From: Linepithema humile
Lineage: Eukaryota > Arthropoda > Insecta > Hymenoptera > Formicidae
Length of the DNA: 64,000 bases
Direction of reading: 5' to 3'
NCBI RefSeq assembly: GCF_040581485.1
Contig: NC_090133.1
Location: forward strand, 6,014,001 to 6,078,000
Positions 10,450 through 27,180 of the stretch are shown here, one piece after another. Within the stretch, counting starts at the first letter, position 1, and each line of letters starts with the position of its first letter. The notes under the pieces were generated by a model. It was not told where the DNA came from and made no database searches. It saw nothing but the letters and a program-made list of their open reading frames with translations. The position numbers and the translations under genes were made by a program.

Positions 10450-10918
10450 TTTGTGACTTTAACTTTGTGTGCGATTAAACTTTAAAATCTGTGTTATTTT
10501 TTAAAAATTATTTTAAGTTTAGACTACAACATAAAGATTAGGTTATGTTAGCAGGTACAAACTGACATGAAGTAGACGCAGAACTGTGTTTAGCCGTCGT
10601 CAGATGGCCGATGTGTCAGCCAATCATAAACTCGCAACATACTATCGATTCCTGCGATATTGCGATTCTCGTAACTTGCGATTCTCGCAACTTGCGATTC
10701 TCGAATAATAAATTACAGAATAAATGAACATATTCACTTGAAACGAGTCTTTTTTACATGCCGCGGTTTTAATTTTGTGTAATTGTGAAAATTTAAGCTG
10801 TGAAAGAAAAATAGAATCAGAAAAGCACAAGTAATGAGTACATATGAAACTTTATATCATAAAATATCTATTTCTGTAAAAATTAAAGTATAATTATATC
10901 TTCTGTCTGTTTAAATAG
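10450..10918. promoter_or_regulatory. Likely bidirectional promoter between YJU2 and a divergent plus-strand transcript
   Basis: The YJU2 start codon and the candidate plus-strand exon at 10919 point away from each other. The interval contains a CCAAT box at 10620-10624, a GCCAT-type (YY1/Pho-like) site on the minus strand within 10601-10610, and the three-copy repeat at 10661-10708. A pyrimidine-containing acceptor (TTTAAATAG) ends at 10918, so any plus-strand transcript would need a noncoding first exon inside this interval. Promoter activity is inferred from position and motifs. Confidence 0.45.
10661..10708. repeat. 16-bp tandem repeat, three copies, in the divergent promoter
   Basis: Units 10661-10676, 10677-10692 and 10693-10708 share TGCGATTCTCG. 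The first two continue YAACT and the third diverges after the core. The promoter position makes a clustered binding site possible, but none is recognised. Confidence 0.85.
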
Positions 10919-10966
10919 GGATCATCCGACGGTGGATTCATAATGCGGTGCTGAGAGGCTAGTACG

Positions 10967-11010
10967 ATGGCGATCAGACGACAATTGCAGCGGCAAGGTA
11001 GCAGAAAACG
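10967..11010 (+). CDS. Candidate first coding exon of a long-intron plus-strand gene (partial)
   Basis: An exon-like unit runs from an acceptor (AG at 10917-10918) to a strong GTGAGT donor at 11011. Within it, an ATG at 10967 opens 14 codons, MAIRRQLQRQGSRK, leaving two bases (CG). A short upstream frame (ATG CGG TGC TGA) precedes it. The peptide is very basic and I do not recognise it. It joins in frame to the exon candidate at 46139-46213, and alternatively to 26901-27180. It sits head to head with YJU2. The splice-site quality supports an exon, but the coding assignment is tentative because so little protein is visible. Confidence 0.4.
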
Positions 11011-11180
11011 GTGAGTTAACATAAAATTTTCCAAATTAGAAATAATGCGAACAAACAAAATATCGACAAAAGCGACATCAATAATGTTAATTGAAATAGG
11101 AACTGTTTAAATCCTGTTTAAACAAAAGAATACAGTAGATAACAATTCATATGCGAACGGAATAATTTTTGATATTTTAT

Positions 11181-11340
11181 CCCAGCAAACACTAACTACA
11201 GTAATATAACATCAATGTTATAATTTTTCCAATTCAACAATATAATAGTTACGTGCAAAATATGTTATATTGCAGTAACGTTGTTGAATGAGAAATTATA
11301 ACATTGATTCTATTGTTATTGTTGGTTGGTGTTTGCTAGG
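11181..11340. mobile_element. MITE-like inverted-repeat element (about 160 bp)
   Basis: Terminal inverted repeats of the form CCCAGCAAACACTAAC (left) and GTTGGTGTTTGCTAGG (right). Internal blocks also pair: TAACATCAATGTTATAATTT with AAATTATAACATTGATTCTA, and ATTCAACAA with TTGTTGAAT. Nearly the whole unit folds on itself. A short AT-rich target duplication is possible but not clear. No coding capacity. Confidence 0.7.
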
Positions 11341-14300
11341 ATCTTTTCTACAATACTATCTTTGCCAATGGCAACAATTATCTCTAATTGGCTATTAGTT
11401 CTCTTATCACTAAGAGAACATTGTACGATTAACAAGTAGCGTTTAAAAAATTAAGTTTTTTGTGAAATCACTCGCAGTCTCTTTAAAACCTCCCCGGATG
11501 TTCCCCTGCTGCTCCCTCTCTGTTCTCTCTCCCAGCTCCGGTTATATTACACTAATATAGATTTAATATTCTGCGGATATAATACCGAGCGTTTTTCTAA
11601 AGCTGAACTTTAGAAAAAGCGGTAGCTGTGTTTAAAACGATGTGCTTCGTGGAACGGGATTTAATTTGCTCTGTGTGCGCGTCTCTATAGACAAAGTTAT
11701 TCAGCAAGGTGCAAGGTACGTTAGATACGTCGACTAGAGTTAGTCAATCACGTGCAGAACCGGCAAACAAGAGCTTTGTGCTTCGGTGAGACATTGTATA
11801 TGGAAACATCGCGGCTGCCTTTCGCAGAATTGGAAGAATACGCTCAGGAACGCGTAATAGTCTTCGTACGTCTTGAATACATTCTCCTAGGATTTGCGTG
11901 CGAGTTAGCTCGGTCTTATTGTTCGCAAGTAACCGAGGTTGTCTTGGATCAACCGCATTTTTTAAAATAAATAAATAAAATGTTTATTATGTTTGTCAAT
12001 AGCTTTTAACTTAAAAAAATACAGCTAAGCTTTGACAATATTCATTGGAAACAAACTGTTTTTTGAAAATTTGATGGAAAAATTGATATATTTTTAGCTA
12101 ATTTCTTAGAAATAATATTGACTAGCCATTTAAACTATTAAGCAAACAATAATTTGAACTTTTTAAAAAAGTACTAACAATTTGTAATATTTCAATAATC
12201 TTCTTAATACTAATATTGAGGATTATTTTCATCACCGTATTTCATTGTTAGAAGATTTCATGCTGAGCAACTGCTTAGTTAAACTGATAAATAATTTTTT
12301 TTTGGTGCTCTTGTAATGACAGTTTTGCCGGAAAAATTCTCAAAAATACTTAAAAATACAAGAGCCTTCTTGCCATAAATTTGGCCTCTCGACTCGTTAG
12401 ATCCGCTTTCTCGTTATTAGAGCTGTCATTCTAATATGCGCGATTTTACGGCAGTAAATTCGAGAAAGCACTTGAAAGCACACCGCTCGAAAGCACTCAT
12501 AATCCGCGGTCGGCAAGCGCGGACGTATTTTTCCTTCAGTCTCGAACCTACCGCGTCGAGGATTCTCGGTCATTGGATATTTGTCCCTCCGGGTCTCACG
12601 GGCCGTGCTGCATTGCATCCACCCCCGAAGATGCAGTGCGTCGAATCTGCGTCGATAGAACAGGAAGGACACGAGAAGAAGGAAAAGGAAAGAGACGGGG
12701 AACAAGGAGACCGCGCGCGCGCGCGAAGAACACATGAAAATATTTCTTGGAAAGCCGAAAACCGAAACACGAGCTGGCCTCTCTTCTTCTTCTCCAAGAG
12801 GGATACCGGCGGTCCTCTGTGTGACATCGGAGATCGCCGACATTTTGCAGTGACCGCTTCTCCTTCTCTTGTTCTTCTTTCTTTCCTACTTCGTCATTCT
12901 TCTTTTTCATTGCTATTTGCTCCTTCTCGCACGCGACGTAACGAATCTTTATATATATTTTGTATATGATGTTTGATGATAAAGATAGTACGACGTTTCG
13001 TCAAAGATAGTTATACATGCTGCTTCTTCATCATCAATCTGTTTTTGAAAAGATTCCACAAGATCAATATTATCACTCAATCACTATTGCTGCATTTATC
13101 TATCATGCGAAATTTCCTAGAAACCTGTAAGAATTTAAGCCACTTGTTCGTTTCTTTTATTTGAGGCTTTTGAACATCTTGGTAGTATTGTCGGCAAACA
13201 TCGCTCGAGAATCTGTGTATTCTTAAAGAAAATCTTGGAAAAACGTTTCACTTCAGTCAGTTTCTCCTTCGTGCCTACCTGAGATTCCCACAGGTTGAGA
13301 ATTTCTAGTTGAATGGCGAGAGTATTGAGACAGTGACCTGGTCCATGGGTAAATATATTCAAGGCTTTCAAGGAATTGCCGTCTCTACATACTTCACGGA
13401 TCGAACGAGTCTCGTGCACCGTGTAAGAATATCCTTCCACGAGCAAGTGGCTCTCATTACATGTCGGTTATTAACCATTTTTATTGATCACGCTATATAT
13501 AACAATGAATCAATTTGCAACAAGAGAGTCGGCATTAAATCTATGTCAGTGTAAGTTTTAAAATGGTTTCTTCAAATTTTTTTTAATGATAATTAATAAA
13601 GAGATGTGGATAATGTGTAATTTATAAAATTTTCAAAAATATTCCACAAGTAAAAGAAATTAAATAACTTTTTGATAAATTGGTAAAAAATTCGATTAAC
13701 TAATATGTATAAAGCGCTTGTAGAGCGCGTTTTATTATTATAGTTCCTTTTGTAAATACATTGATACTTAATATATTTTATTATTTTACAAACATGTAGC
13801 AGAAATGCCACTCTTTGTGGCAAAGTCTAGAAAATGTATGAGAAACCGATCTATATATAAATATCCGGCTGATTACGCCATCGAATGGAGTATAAGTTTT
13901 ACACGCTTTTAAATTGCCGTCGTCATTTTTAAAGGCCGCTCAGCGGTATCTGGTTGTTTTGTAATTGTATACGCGCGTGACCCATTTCCCTCTCTTCCCG
14001 TCGTCGTCACGTACGTACTATCGTCTTCTTACGATTATTGGTCATCGCTATGATACAAACGCTAGTTCCTACGGTCGTAATAATACGAGATACGCGTACC
14101 TAGGGTTTACCTGTGCGATAAAGAAAACACGCTGCGCGCGATAAGACGCTTCTATGGTACTTCTACAGCCAGGTGACAGTCATTCGTGTTGCGTAGTAGT
14201 AATATACCGCGGTTCTTACGCTCCGAGTATGAACACGAGGACCGATAGCGCTATTTGTCGTGTGCAACCGGTGAGAGAAAAGCAGCAGGCTACTATGAAA

Positions 14301-17300
14301 CCGCCGACCGTGAGAAATCATTTATGTCGGCCGCAGCGTTACTACTTTGCGCATTAAATCTAAATAAATTGGAAGAGAAAATTTAAATACTTTTTCTTAT
14401 ATTTTGATATTAGTATTTGGAAATTTTAGGTGGTCAAATAATTTGAACAGTTTAAACTGACACACAGCAAGTCTAAAACTTTAGAAATTGTTACAGTTTA
14501 AACATAAAACTTATCAAATATATAATAATGTATATATGTGAGCCAAACGCTGTTGATAATTTAATTTTAATATATTATATTTCTGAATCTTCATCAATTA
14601 ACGAATATTTATTTCATCTTGTTTTGGATCTTTTTTAATAAGAGTGTATAAAAGATATTGATTTTTAGTTTGAGATACTTTATTTTATTTACCTGCCAAA
14701 TATAACATTTAAAAAATATTTTTGTTTATCTGTCCAATATTTATTTTTCTTATATTTTATGAATAATTAAAATAAAGTATCTTCTAATAACAATTAGCAT
14801 TTTTTCTACATTGTTATTAAAAATAAAGATCCGAAAATACATCAAATTCAAAAGCTCTCGCCGAAAAGTGCGAGTATGTGAATAACGCGATTAGCAATAC
14901 TTGGCTCACAATCGTTCTATCATCGCGAAGTGTACAACAAAACGCTGCTATGGACGCGAAATGGTTCGTCTCTTCGGCAAATCGATTGGAAAAAAAATGC
15001 TTCTCTCAGACCCGAAACACACCTCTCTCGACGGGCTTCGGGATCGGCGTGTATTCGGTTACCGCACCTCGTCTGTGAAATCCTGTTTGATCCCACGGTC
15101 GAGCTTCGAAGGAAGAAAGCCTTCCCGATTCGTACATGATAAACGAAAAAACTTGCCGCGTAACTGCAGCACCTACGTGACACCCTGCTAAAGAGATTAT
15201 CGGATTCCTCTCCACTCTCTGGCTCTCTGCCTTCGTTCTCTACCTCAAGCATCAAAATACCGACAAAATGAATGGATATCACTGTTGTGAACCAAAACTT
15301 CGCATAAGCGAGTTCGTCGAGAAGTTCGACATGCGATCGAGGGAAGTCCGAGAAATACCGCAGCGAAGAATAAAGGAAAGGGACGGAAATAACGAAAAAA
15401 TACAGCCATATCTGGACCTTGTCGGATGTTCGCATGTACGCGTGCGCTTAAGATTTACAAAAGAAAAATAATTTAAAACCATATAGAAGATTTTTTAACA
15501 TCTTCTTCAAAATTATTATAATGCTGAATCGAGATTAATAGAAAACATTTTGCAGAAAAAATATCCGTACAATAATTGAGCTAAATATAATAAAAAATAT
15601 TAATTATCAGATAAACTTGAAATATCAGTTTCTCAAACATTGATACATTTCCTTTATTTTTATATAATACGTTATCTATAATGACATATTTAAATATGTA
15701 ATATTTGACACACCTTGTGTATGTTGCAAATTGTGATGCCAGCAATATCTTTTCGACAATTTCTGAAGTTTTAAATCCGACTTGCTCTCTGTTCGCGCTG
15801 AAAACGGTGTAGCGTCAGGACGGGATTTTTCACGGCGATCCCTTTTTCCCCAGGCCCTACGGCCCGTTCGCACGATGCAGGATTCCGAAGCGTGCGCGAC
15901 GGGCCGAAGATCGCGCGCCCCCCCGCATCGCCGGATTCCTGCGGATGTATCGGCGCGGCGGATGCATCGCGCCGCACCGAAACAATCGGCCTTGCATTCG
16001 GGGCACATCCTGCCGGCGCGATTTTGCAATTAAATTAATAGTCGACAGCGACCTTGTTGTGACGTTCCGATCGATAACCCCATAAGAATTCTCTTCCACG
16101 CTCGCGTGCTATTTATCTATACTATATATTTCTCAATTAGTATCGAATATCCGTCTCCATCCACGCAAGAATATTCAATATCCAAAAAAGTTGCTAAGAA
16201 ATTTATTATTTTATGAAATATTTTAGATAGATTCAGATATATTCTTATTAAAAAGATTTTGACGCATCGCCAAGCATTTCATGATAAGTGAAAAGTGAAT
16301 TAACGGGAAATCACGCTGTAGCAGCAAGCTCGCATGGAACACGCGGGATTCGGCGAGGAAGGCTTGCGAAGGAAATCAACACACGTTTGTCCTAATCATG
16401 CTTTCGCGAATACCGGTGCCTTAGTGAAACTTATCGGCCGCGTTAGCGTTAGCAACGTATCAAGCAGTTAGTTTAGCGGCTCTCGCGGCGGATTTTTTCC
16501 TAACGATTCAGGATTTGCGAGGGGTAGGGGCGACCGGTTTAACCAGACCGGCCGCGACTGATTTCTAAATTGATCCTTTTGGTGTCCCGAGCTCTTTAAA
16601 CGCAACGGGTCCAGTTTTCACTCCGGTCCGCTCATGGGATGCGACGAAGCAATTATCGAACATGCCGGAATCTCTACTCAGAAATTGCCACAAAAATTTT
16701 ATAGGTTTAGCAAGAATGTGTCTAAAAAAATTGCTGTATCAATACTTATTATTCATAATTACAAGTTAATTTTTATGAGTATTTAGCTAACAATTTTTTT
16801 AATATTTAAATGCATCTGAAACTGTACTTTTATTAAAGTTGTATATTTTCTTTGCTTAAATGAAATAGAAAGTATAAAGCGCGTATTTGTCGAAATAAAG
16901 ACAATTAAATAAAATAATATTTGAATTATAAAGCTTTGTGGATCATAAGCTTAAGAATAATTTCTTCTCATATTGGGAAAGCTTAAAAAATTCAGCTGAT
17001 ATTATTGATATACTAATTTAATGAAATAATTGCTAATCTCTACTAATACCTCAACGTTATACGCCGAATTTCGTCAGTTTCTTACCCCCCGGTTGTTGAT
17101 TAACGATCACTATGGGAGGTGCAGGCATTCGGGTGCAATGAACCCCCATTAAATCGCGAACATTGTACAGCAGAGTCCAAAAGAGATTATTGAGCTCGCC
17201 GCGGACAAGATTGATCCCCGACAAGCGAGGCATTCTCTCAGTAAAAAGCCGCGTGAAAAGGGCAGCGTTACCTTCATTTGTGGATGCAGCACAAATATGC

Positions 17301-20300
17301 ACCAAACGGCAATGTCGTTTATGAATAATATCAAAAAATAGGTGTATTTACGTAATTCGAGCTCTAAAATAGATCAGAAAGCGAACACTGATCAAGGGTT
17401 AGTAAATGTCCGACTCGGATTTCTCTCCTTTTTTATTTATAATTATTATATACTACTACTGCGCTTATACTTTTATTGCCTCTTTTCTTTTAATATTATA
17501 ATTTTATCAGTCATTCTGGTTAAAAAAATCTTGCGTGACATTTGCGATGTACAACAGAAACTTGCGAAAGTTTGATAACCGGCTTAAAAACATTTGATAA
17601 CTCGCAATAATGAGTGTCATCACTATGACTGCGCCTCGCGAAATACGCAATTCAGTATACGTGCAATGAGACCTCGCACACTTCTGCTCTCTTTGCTGGA
17701 AAGTTTGTGTAGAAATGCCGACGTGTTTACGATCGGCGATAGGTTGATGCATATAAGAATAACTCTAAAAGTAAACGCGGGGGTGTTTACCGGTGTCGAA
17801 TTGTAAATATGCGCGATTTCATGAGGGATGTGCGAAACGTGGAATTTTTCTGAGCGAAATCTCGAGTCAGGCACGAGCGGGCGACGCCTCGGGACAAAAT
17901 GATAATTTCGTGTTCTCGCACCGCGTAGTGATAAAAATGCGCCGAGAGAATGGCTTGGCTCGACCTTGACTTTCTCATCGTAAAGTCATCTCCTATACGG
18001 AGAGACAGAATGTCCATTGATTAAAACTTCTGTCATTCTTCGAATAGTTTGAAATTTATTTTATTTGATATTTGGAAACTTAATCATTTGAAGGACGAAA
18101 AAATAAAAAGAAGAAATTCTCAATAATATTCCATTTATCAATCGGTCATTCATTATTTCGTTCTAGAAATAGCGTTGGGAAAAATTCTATGGGTTTAAAG
18201 GGCATGGTCTATAGATATTACTTTGTTTATCTTACCTTTTCGCGGAAAATAGACCGAAGGAAAAATAATGTTAAGACGGCGTGTCGTCGGCTATGAATAA
18301 AACATGATACTCTCGCGCGCGGGGATATCGCACACAGCATGACCGGATGACGACGTGGCTGCGTCTGGGATCCTTCGCGAGAGAGATCGGCGCGGCGTGA
18401 TCTCTCTCGGCTCGTGAATGACAGCTCGCGATGGTGGTGGTGATGGTGGTGCATGATTACTGCATAGGACACGACAAAAGACCTGGCTAATCGAACACAC
18501 GTGCCGTATCTTTGCGCTCGCGCAGCGAGAACTCTGTATTCTCTCTCGATCGTGCGGGTCTCTCTTTCGTGATCGACAAACACGCGAGTCGTGCTTGCTA
18601 ACATACAATGTTTGTGAACATTCGATCGAGTGCTGGATACATAGTGACTCTCGCGAATAAAATTGTTGCGCGGATGAATGAAGGATGAATGAATGAATGT
18701 TGCACTTCATTTTTCTGTTCGCGTGAAGAACGCCTCTCATGCGATGGAACTCTGTTCCATCGAGGAACTACAATGCAAATATTGTGAAATTATATTTTCG
18801 CAAGTAATAGACGCTTACTTCTGACCATGGAGTGTATTTTTAGTATACGAAAGCTAGAAATAGATATATATATATAGGTGTCTACAAATCTACATAAGAT
18901 ACTACATAATTCTTTTCTAAAAATTTAGTTAGACCATTTCTTTCATTAACTTTATTGAATATTTAATCATTAAACTTCATATTCAGATGGAGATTTTTTT
19001 AATCTTACTTTAAATTAAAAAATAAAATTCTTAGAATCTCTAAAGCTTCTATTCTTGAAATTTAATTTTTTTTTTTTTTTTTTTTAATTTTTTTTTTAAT
19101 TTTTTACACTACGAAAGCTATGTCTTAACTGTTTTGTATTAAAAAAACGTAATTTCTGTTTTTGATCACCTCGTGCACTAAGTGTATCAATAAGCAAACG
19201 TTTTGCATATTCGGGATATTGATGAGGAAGCACAGATTTGTTGTTGAAACGTGATGAAAAAAAATGGGCAAAAGAGCACCGTAATATCGATATGATTAAA
19301 TGAAGTAACGAATGGTTGTTGCAATAAAAGGGCGGATGCCATAAACGGTATTGCACGCCTACGTCGACCAGACAACCTCGAACGGCACACATGCCGTCCA
19401 AGGTAATCACATGAAAAGTCGTGCACTTATCAGGCCGTTTCCCACGCCCACATTATTCGGCGCGAAGATTATCGCGGTACAAGATATTCATATGCACAGT
19501 TTACTCTTTATTAAATTTCATCACTCTGCCATTGATCCATATCTGACGAATTAAGAAGCGCTACTATAACGCTATTTAATTGCTGTTTTATATATATCTT
19601 TAATTATTGAGAAAAACACAAATATTTCTTATAACAATAATAATGAGCTACGGATTATTAAATATGAAATTACTTGTTATTTTTTAGAATGCTTGGCTCT
19701 TATGGCTAATATTGCATGAAATTTATTTTGACTTGCAAGTAATTAAAATGCCGAAAGAAACATAGGAATTATTTTAAAAGCTCAAGGTTACCTAAAATTT
19801 GTGTTTTTCACACGTTGGTCCTTTTGACGAATTCCTATAAATCCGCATCAGACATTCGCAAACTCACGTCACGGGCAACTGTTGTTCTTCCTCATCAATT
19901 TACAACGGATGCAATTCCATGCAATTGGTATGCATCCTTGCCTCGCTTAACCTGTCTGGCGCGCCAGTATCACATTGGTAACAACACTCGTCTCTCTTCG
20001 TTTCTTTTTCTTCGTCTACGTCTCTGAGCGAAAAGTGAGCTATAAAAAACACTTTGAGTTAACACATCTATATCCCATTTCTTCATTTTTACTGCACACA
20101 ATTTTTTTATATTAACTCGTTTTGCATTCATTGCAATTTTCCATTTAGAATTGAAATATACTTTTAAATTCTGAGACTTATATGAATGACATCTGCATGC
20201 CACTTTCAATTAACCCTTAACTCCCAATGTCAATCAATGAAATTGCTTATATTTTATTTTCTTGTATTTATATAATGAATGTTGTTTACGAATACTTATT

Positions 20301-20412
20301 CAATTTTATTTAAAAATATCTAATTTTAAAATATTGTTTTTTAAATTATAATGTTACATTTTTACACAGATTCTTATTCTGCGAAAAAATATATGTAGTT
20401 GAAAAAAGAAAA
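11341..20412. other. Long intron or intergenic DNA without a supported gene
   Basis: Alternates AT-rich stretches with GC-richer, CpG-containing islands near 12420-12930, 13970-14345, 14900-15440, 15770-16060 and 17590-18610. The islands carry open frames of 60-177 codons on both strands, but these overlap antisense, are often low-complexity (Arg/Ser-, Leu- or Lys/Glu-rich) and match nothing I know. Two minus-strand frames (13135-13446 and 17057-17305) look more protein-like and are discussed as findings. Simple repeats include a (CG)n run at about 12715-12724, GGT/GAT repeats at 18430-18453, GAAT repeats at 18673-18699 and a poly-T block at 19066-19100. Confidence 0.5.
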
Positions 20413-20710
20413 GCAATGACTGTGACCCTCTTCAGTGTTCAGTTTACAAATACATGTCAATAATAAGAAACTCGCACGTTGAAATTCAAAGTATCTTGAT
20501 GTTACATGATCCAGTAGTCCACAATATTTTTTTATTTTAAAAAATTCAGTTGAAGTCAAGTTTAGTTGAAAATTTAGTTTAAAATAAACAAATATTTTGG
20601 ACTACTGGATCATGTAACATCAAGACGCTTTGAATTTCAACGTGCGAATTTCTTATTATTGACATGTATTTGTAAACTTTATGTACACTGAAGAGGGCCA
20701 CATCCATTGC
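20413..20710. mobile_element. Long inverted-repeat element with Penelope/hammerhead-like terminal motif
   Basis: Arms of roughly 120 bp (about 20413-20537 and 20585-20710) are inverted copies that remain highly similar. They share blocks such as ACAAATACATGTCAATAATA and CTTGATGTTACATGATCCAG, separated by a short AT-rich centre. The right arm runs into CTGAAGAGGGCC...GCGCCGAAACGTC (about 20688-20722). That spacing of CTGANGA and GAAAC is reminiscent of the hammerhead-ribozyme core found in pseudo-LTRs of Penelope-like retroelements. The intervening stem is imperfect and no reverse transcriptase is present, so this is at most a terminal fragment. Confidence 0.6.
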
Positions 20711-26162
<5,452 letters not shown>

Positions 26163-26900
26163 TCTTTCCTCCCCCTCCCCCTCTCTTCCTCCCCCCTTCC
26201 CCTCTCTCTCTTTCTCGAAAATGTTTTAGTCTGTACAAAACACTTCCGTCTATATATTACAAGCATTGAGCGCAACTCAAAATCCTGCGGAGTCGTTTGA
26301 ATGCTCGCGCGGAGCGGTGAGCAGGATGTGGTACACCACAAAACTTTATTACTTATTATATTGTAACTTACGCTTTACACCCCTTATACATATAATCAGT
26401 ATTGTCCTTTGTTAAGTTTCGGAGCCGAATATTATACAATGATTATTAAAGTCATTGTAATTCGTCGAAACTGGTTTTTCTTTCTGCTATTGAATTTATT
26501 TTCGATATATTTATAGTTTTATTATACTTTTTAACCATGACATTTACAGTTTATTTCTAACTAAACGTAAACAAATCGAGTTACAAGCGAAAGTTTATGC
26601 TGCGTAAATTCTCTTTTGTCTCTCTTCAAGAGATTCAAAAGCAGTCCAACTTATTTTTTTTTTTTAAAGTTTCAGAAAATTAATGTTAAAGCCGAAAGGA
26701 TTAAATTCAGATAAACTTTCTCCAGTTCTCTTAAAAATGTGAATTAAATGAGTATTGCGTTGCAACGAGAACACGAATTATTACTATACTGAATATACGA
26801 CGCTAGCCTAAATTGGCCATCATCTAAATCTCTTTGAGTGCATTATGCATCGGTAATGAGATTTTTACCAGAAAGAATGTTTCTACTTCGTTCGCTACAG
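26163..26900. other. Unannotated stretch downstream of the CT repeat
   Basis: Mostly AT-rich after the pyrimidine tract ends. Nothing coding recognised until the acceptor-like TTTCTACTTCGTTCGCTACAG ending at 26900. Confidence 0.5.
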
Positions 26901-27180
26901 GCGTCATCGACCTGTGAACAGAAGAATAAGAATGCCGAGCCTAGGATATGCTCCTGCATGGCAAACAGATGCATTCACAGAAATCTTCACTTCCTCTGCA
27001 AATAAAATATACGGCGTGCAGACGAGCGCCGTGGTAGACACAGACATGGCGCAGGAAGTCGAAGTATATACTCTGAACGATTCCACTTCTGACCGGGCGA
27101 TAGCAAACGTTGTTCACCACTCGCATAACTATCAGGAAAAACGCTACAACGTCAAAATGCGACGTGAATCGTTACTTTGA
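26901..27180 (+). CDS. Candidate alternative last exon (low confidence)
   Basis: A convincing pyrimidine-rich acceptor ends at 26900. From 26901 a frame is open for 93 codons to a TGA at 27178-27180. Its entry phase (one base completing a codon) matches the two bases left by the exon at 10967-11010. The peptide, including MPSLGYAPAWQTDAF and VYTLNDSTSDRAIANVVHH, has balanced composition unlike the low-complexity frames nearby, but I recognise no domain. The phase match has a one-in-three chance of being accidental. If real it would give a protein of about 107 residues and an alternative to splicing onward to 46139. Confidence 0.25.

Noticed and set aside
11691..11715. Possible 25-bp microexon between CTCTATAG and GTACGT
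   Set aside because: Entry phase matches the 10967 exon, but exit phase does not lead openly into 46139-46213, and a 25-bp match to splice rules is easily accidental.
18428..18460. Poly-His run (GGT/GAT repeats on the plus strand)
   Set aside because: It lies in overlapping frames without other protein features, so it is treated as a simple repeat.
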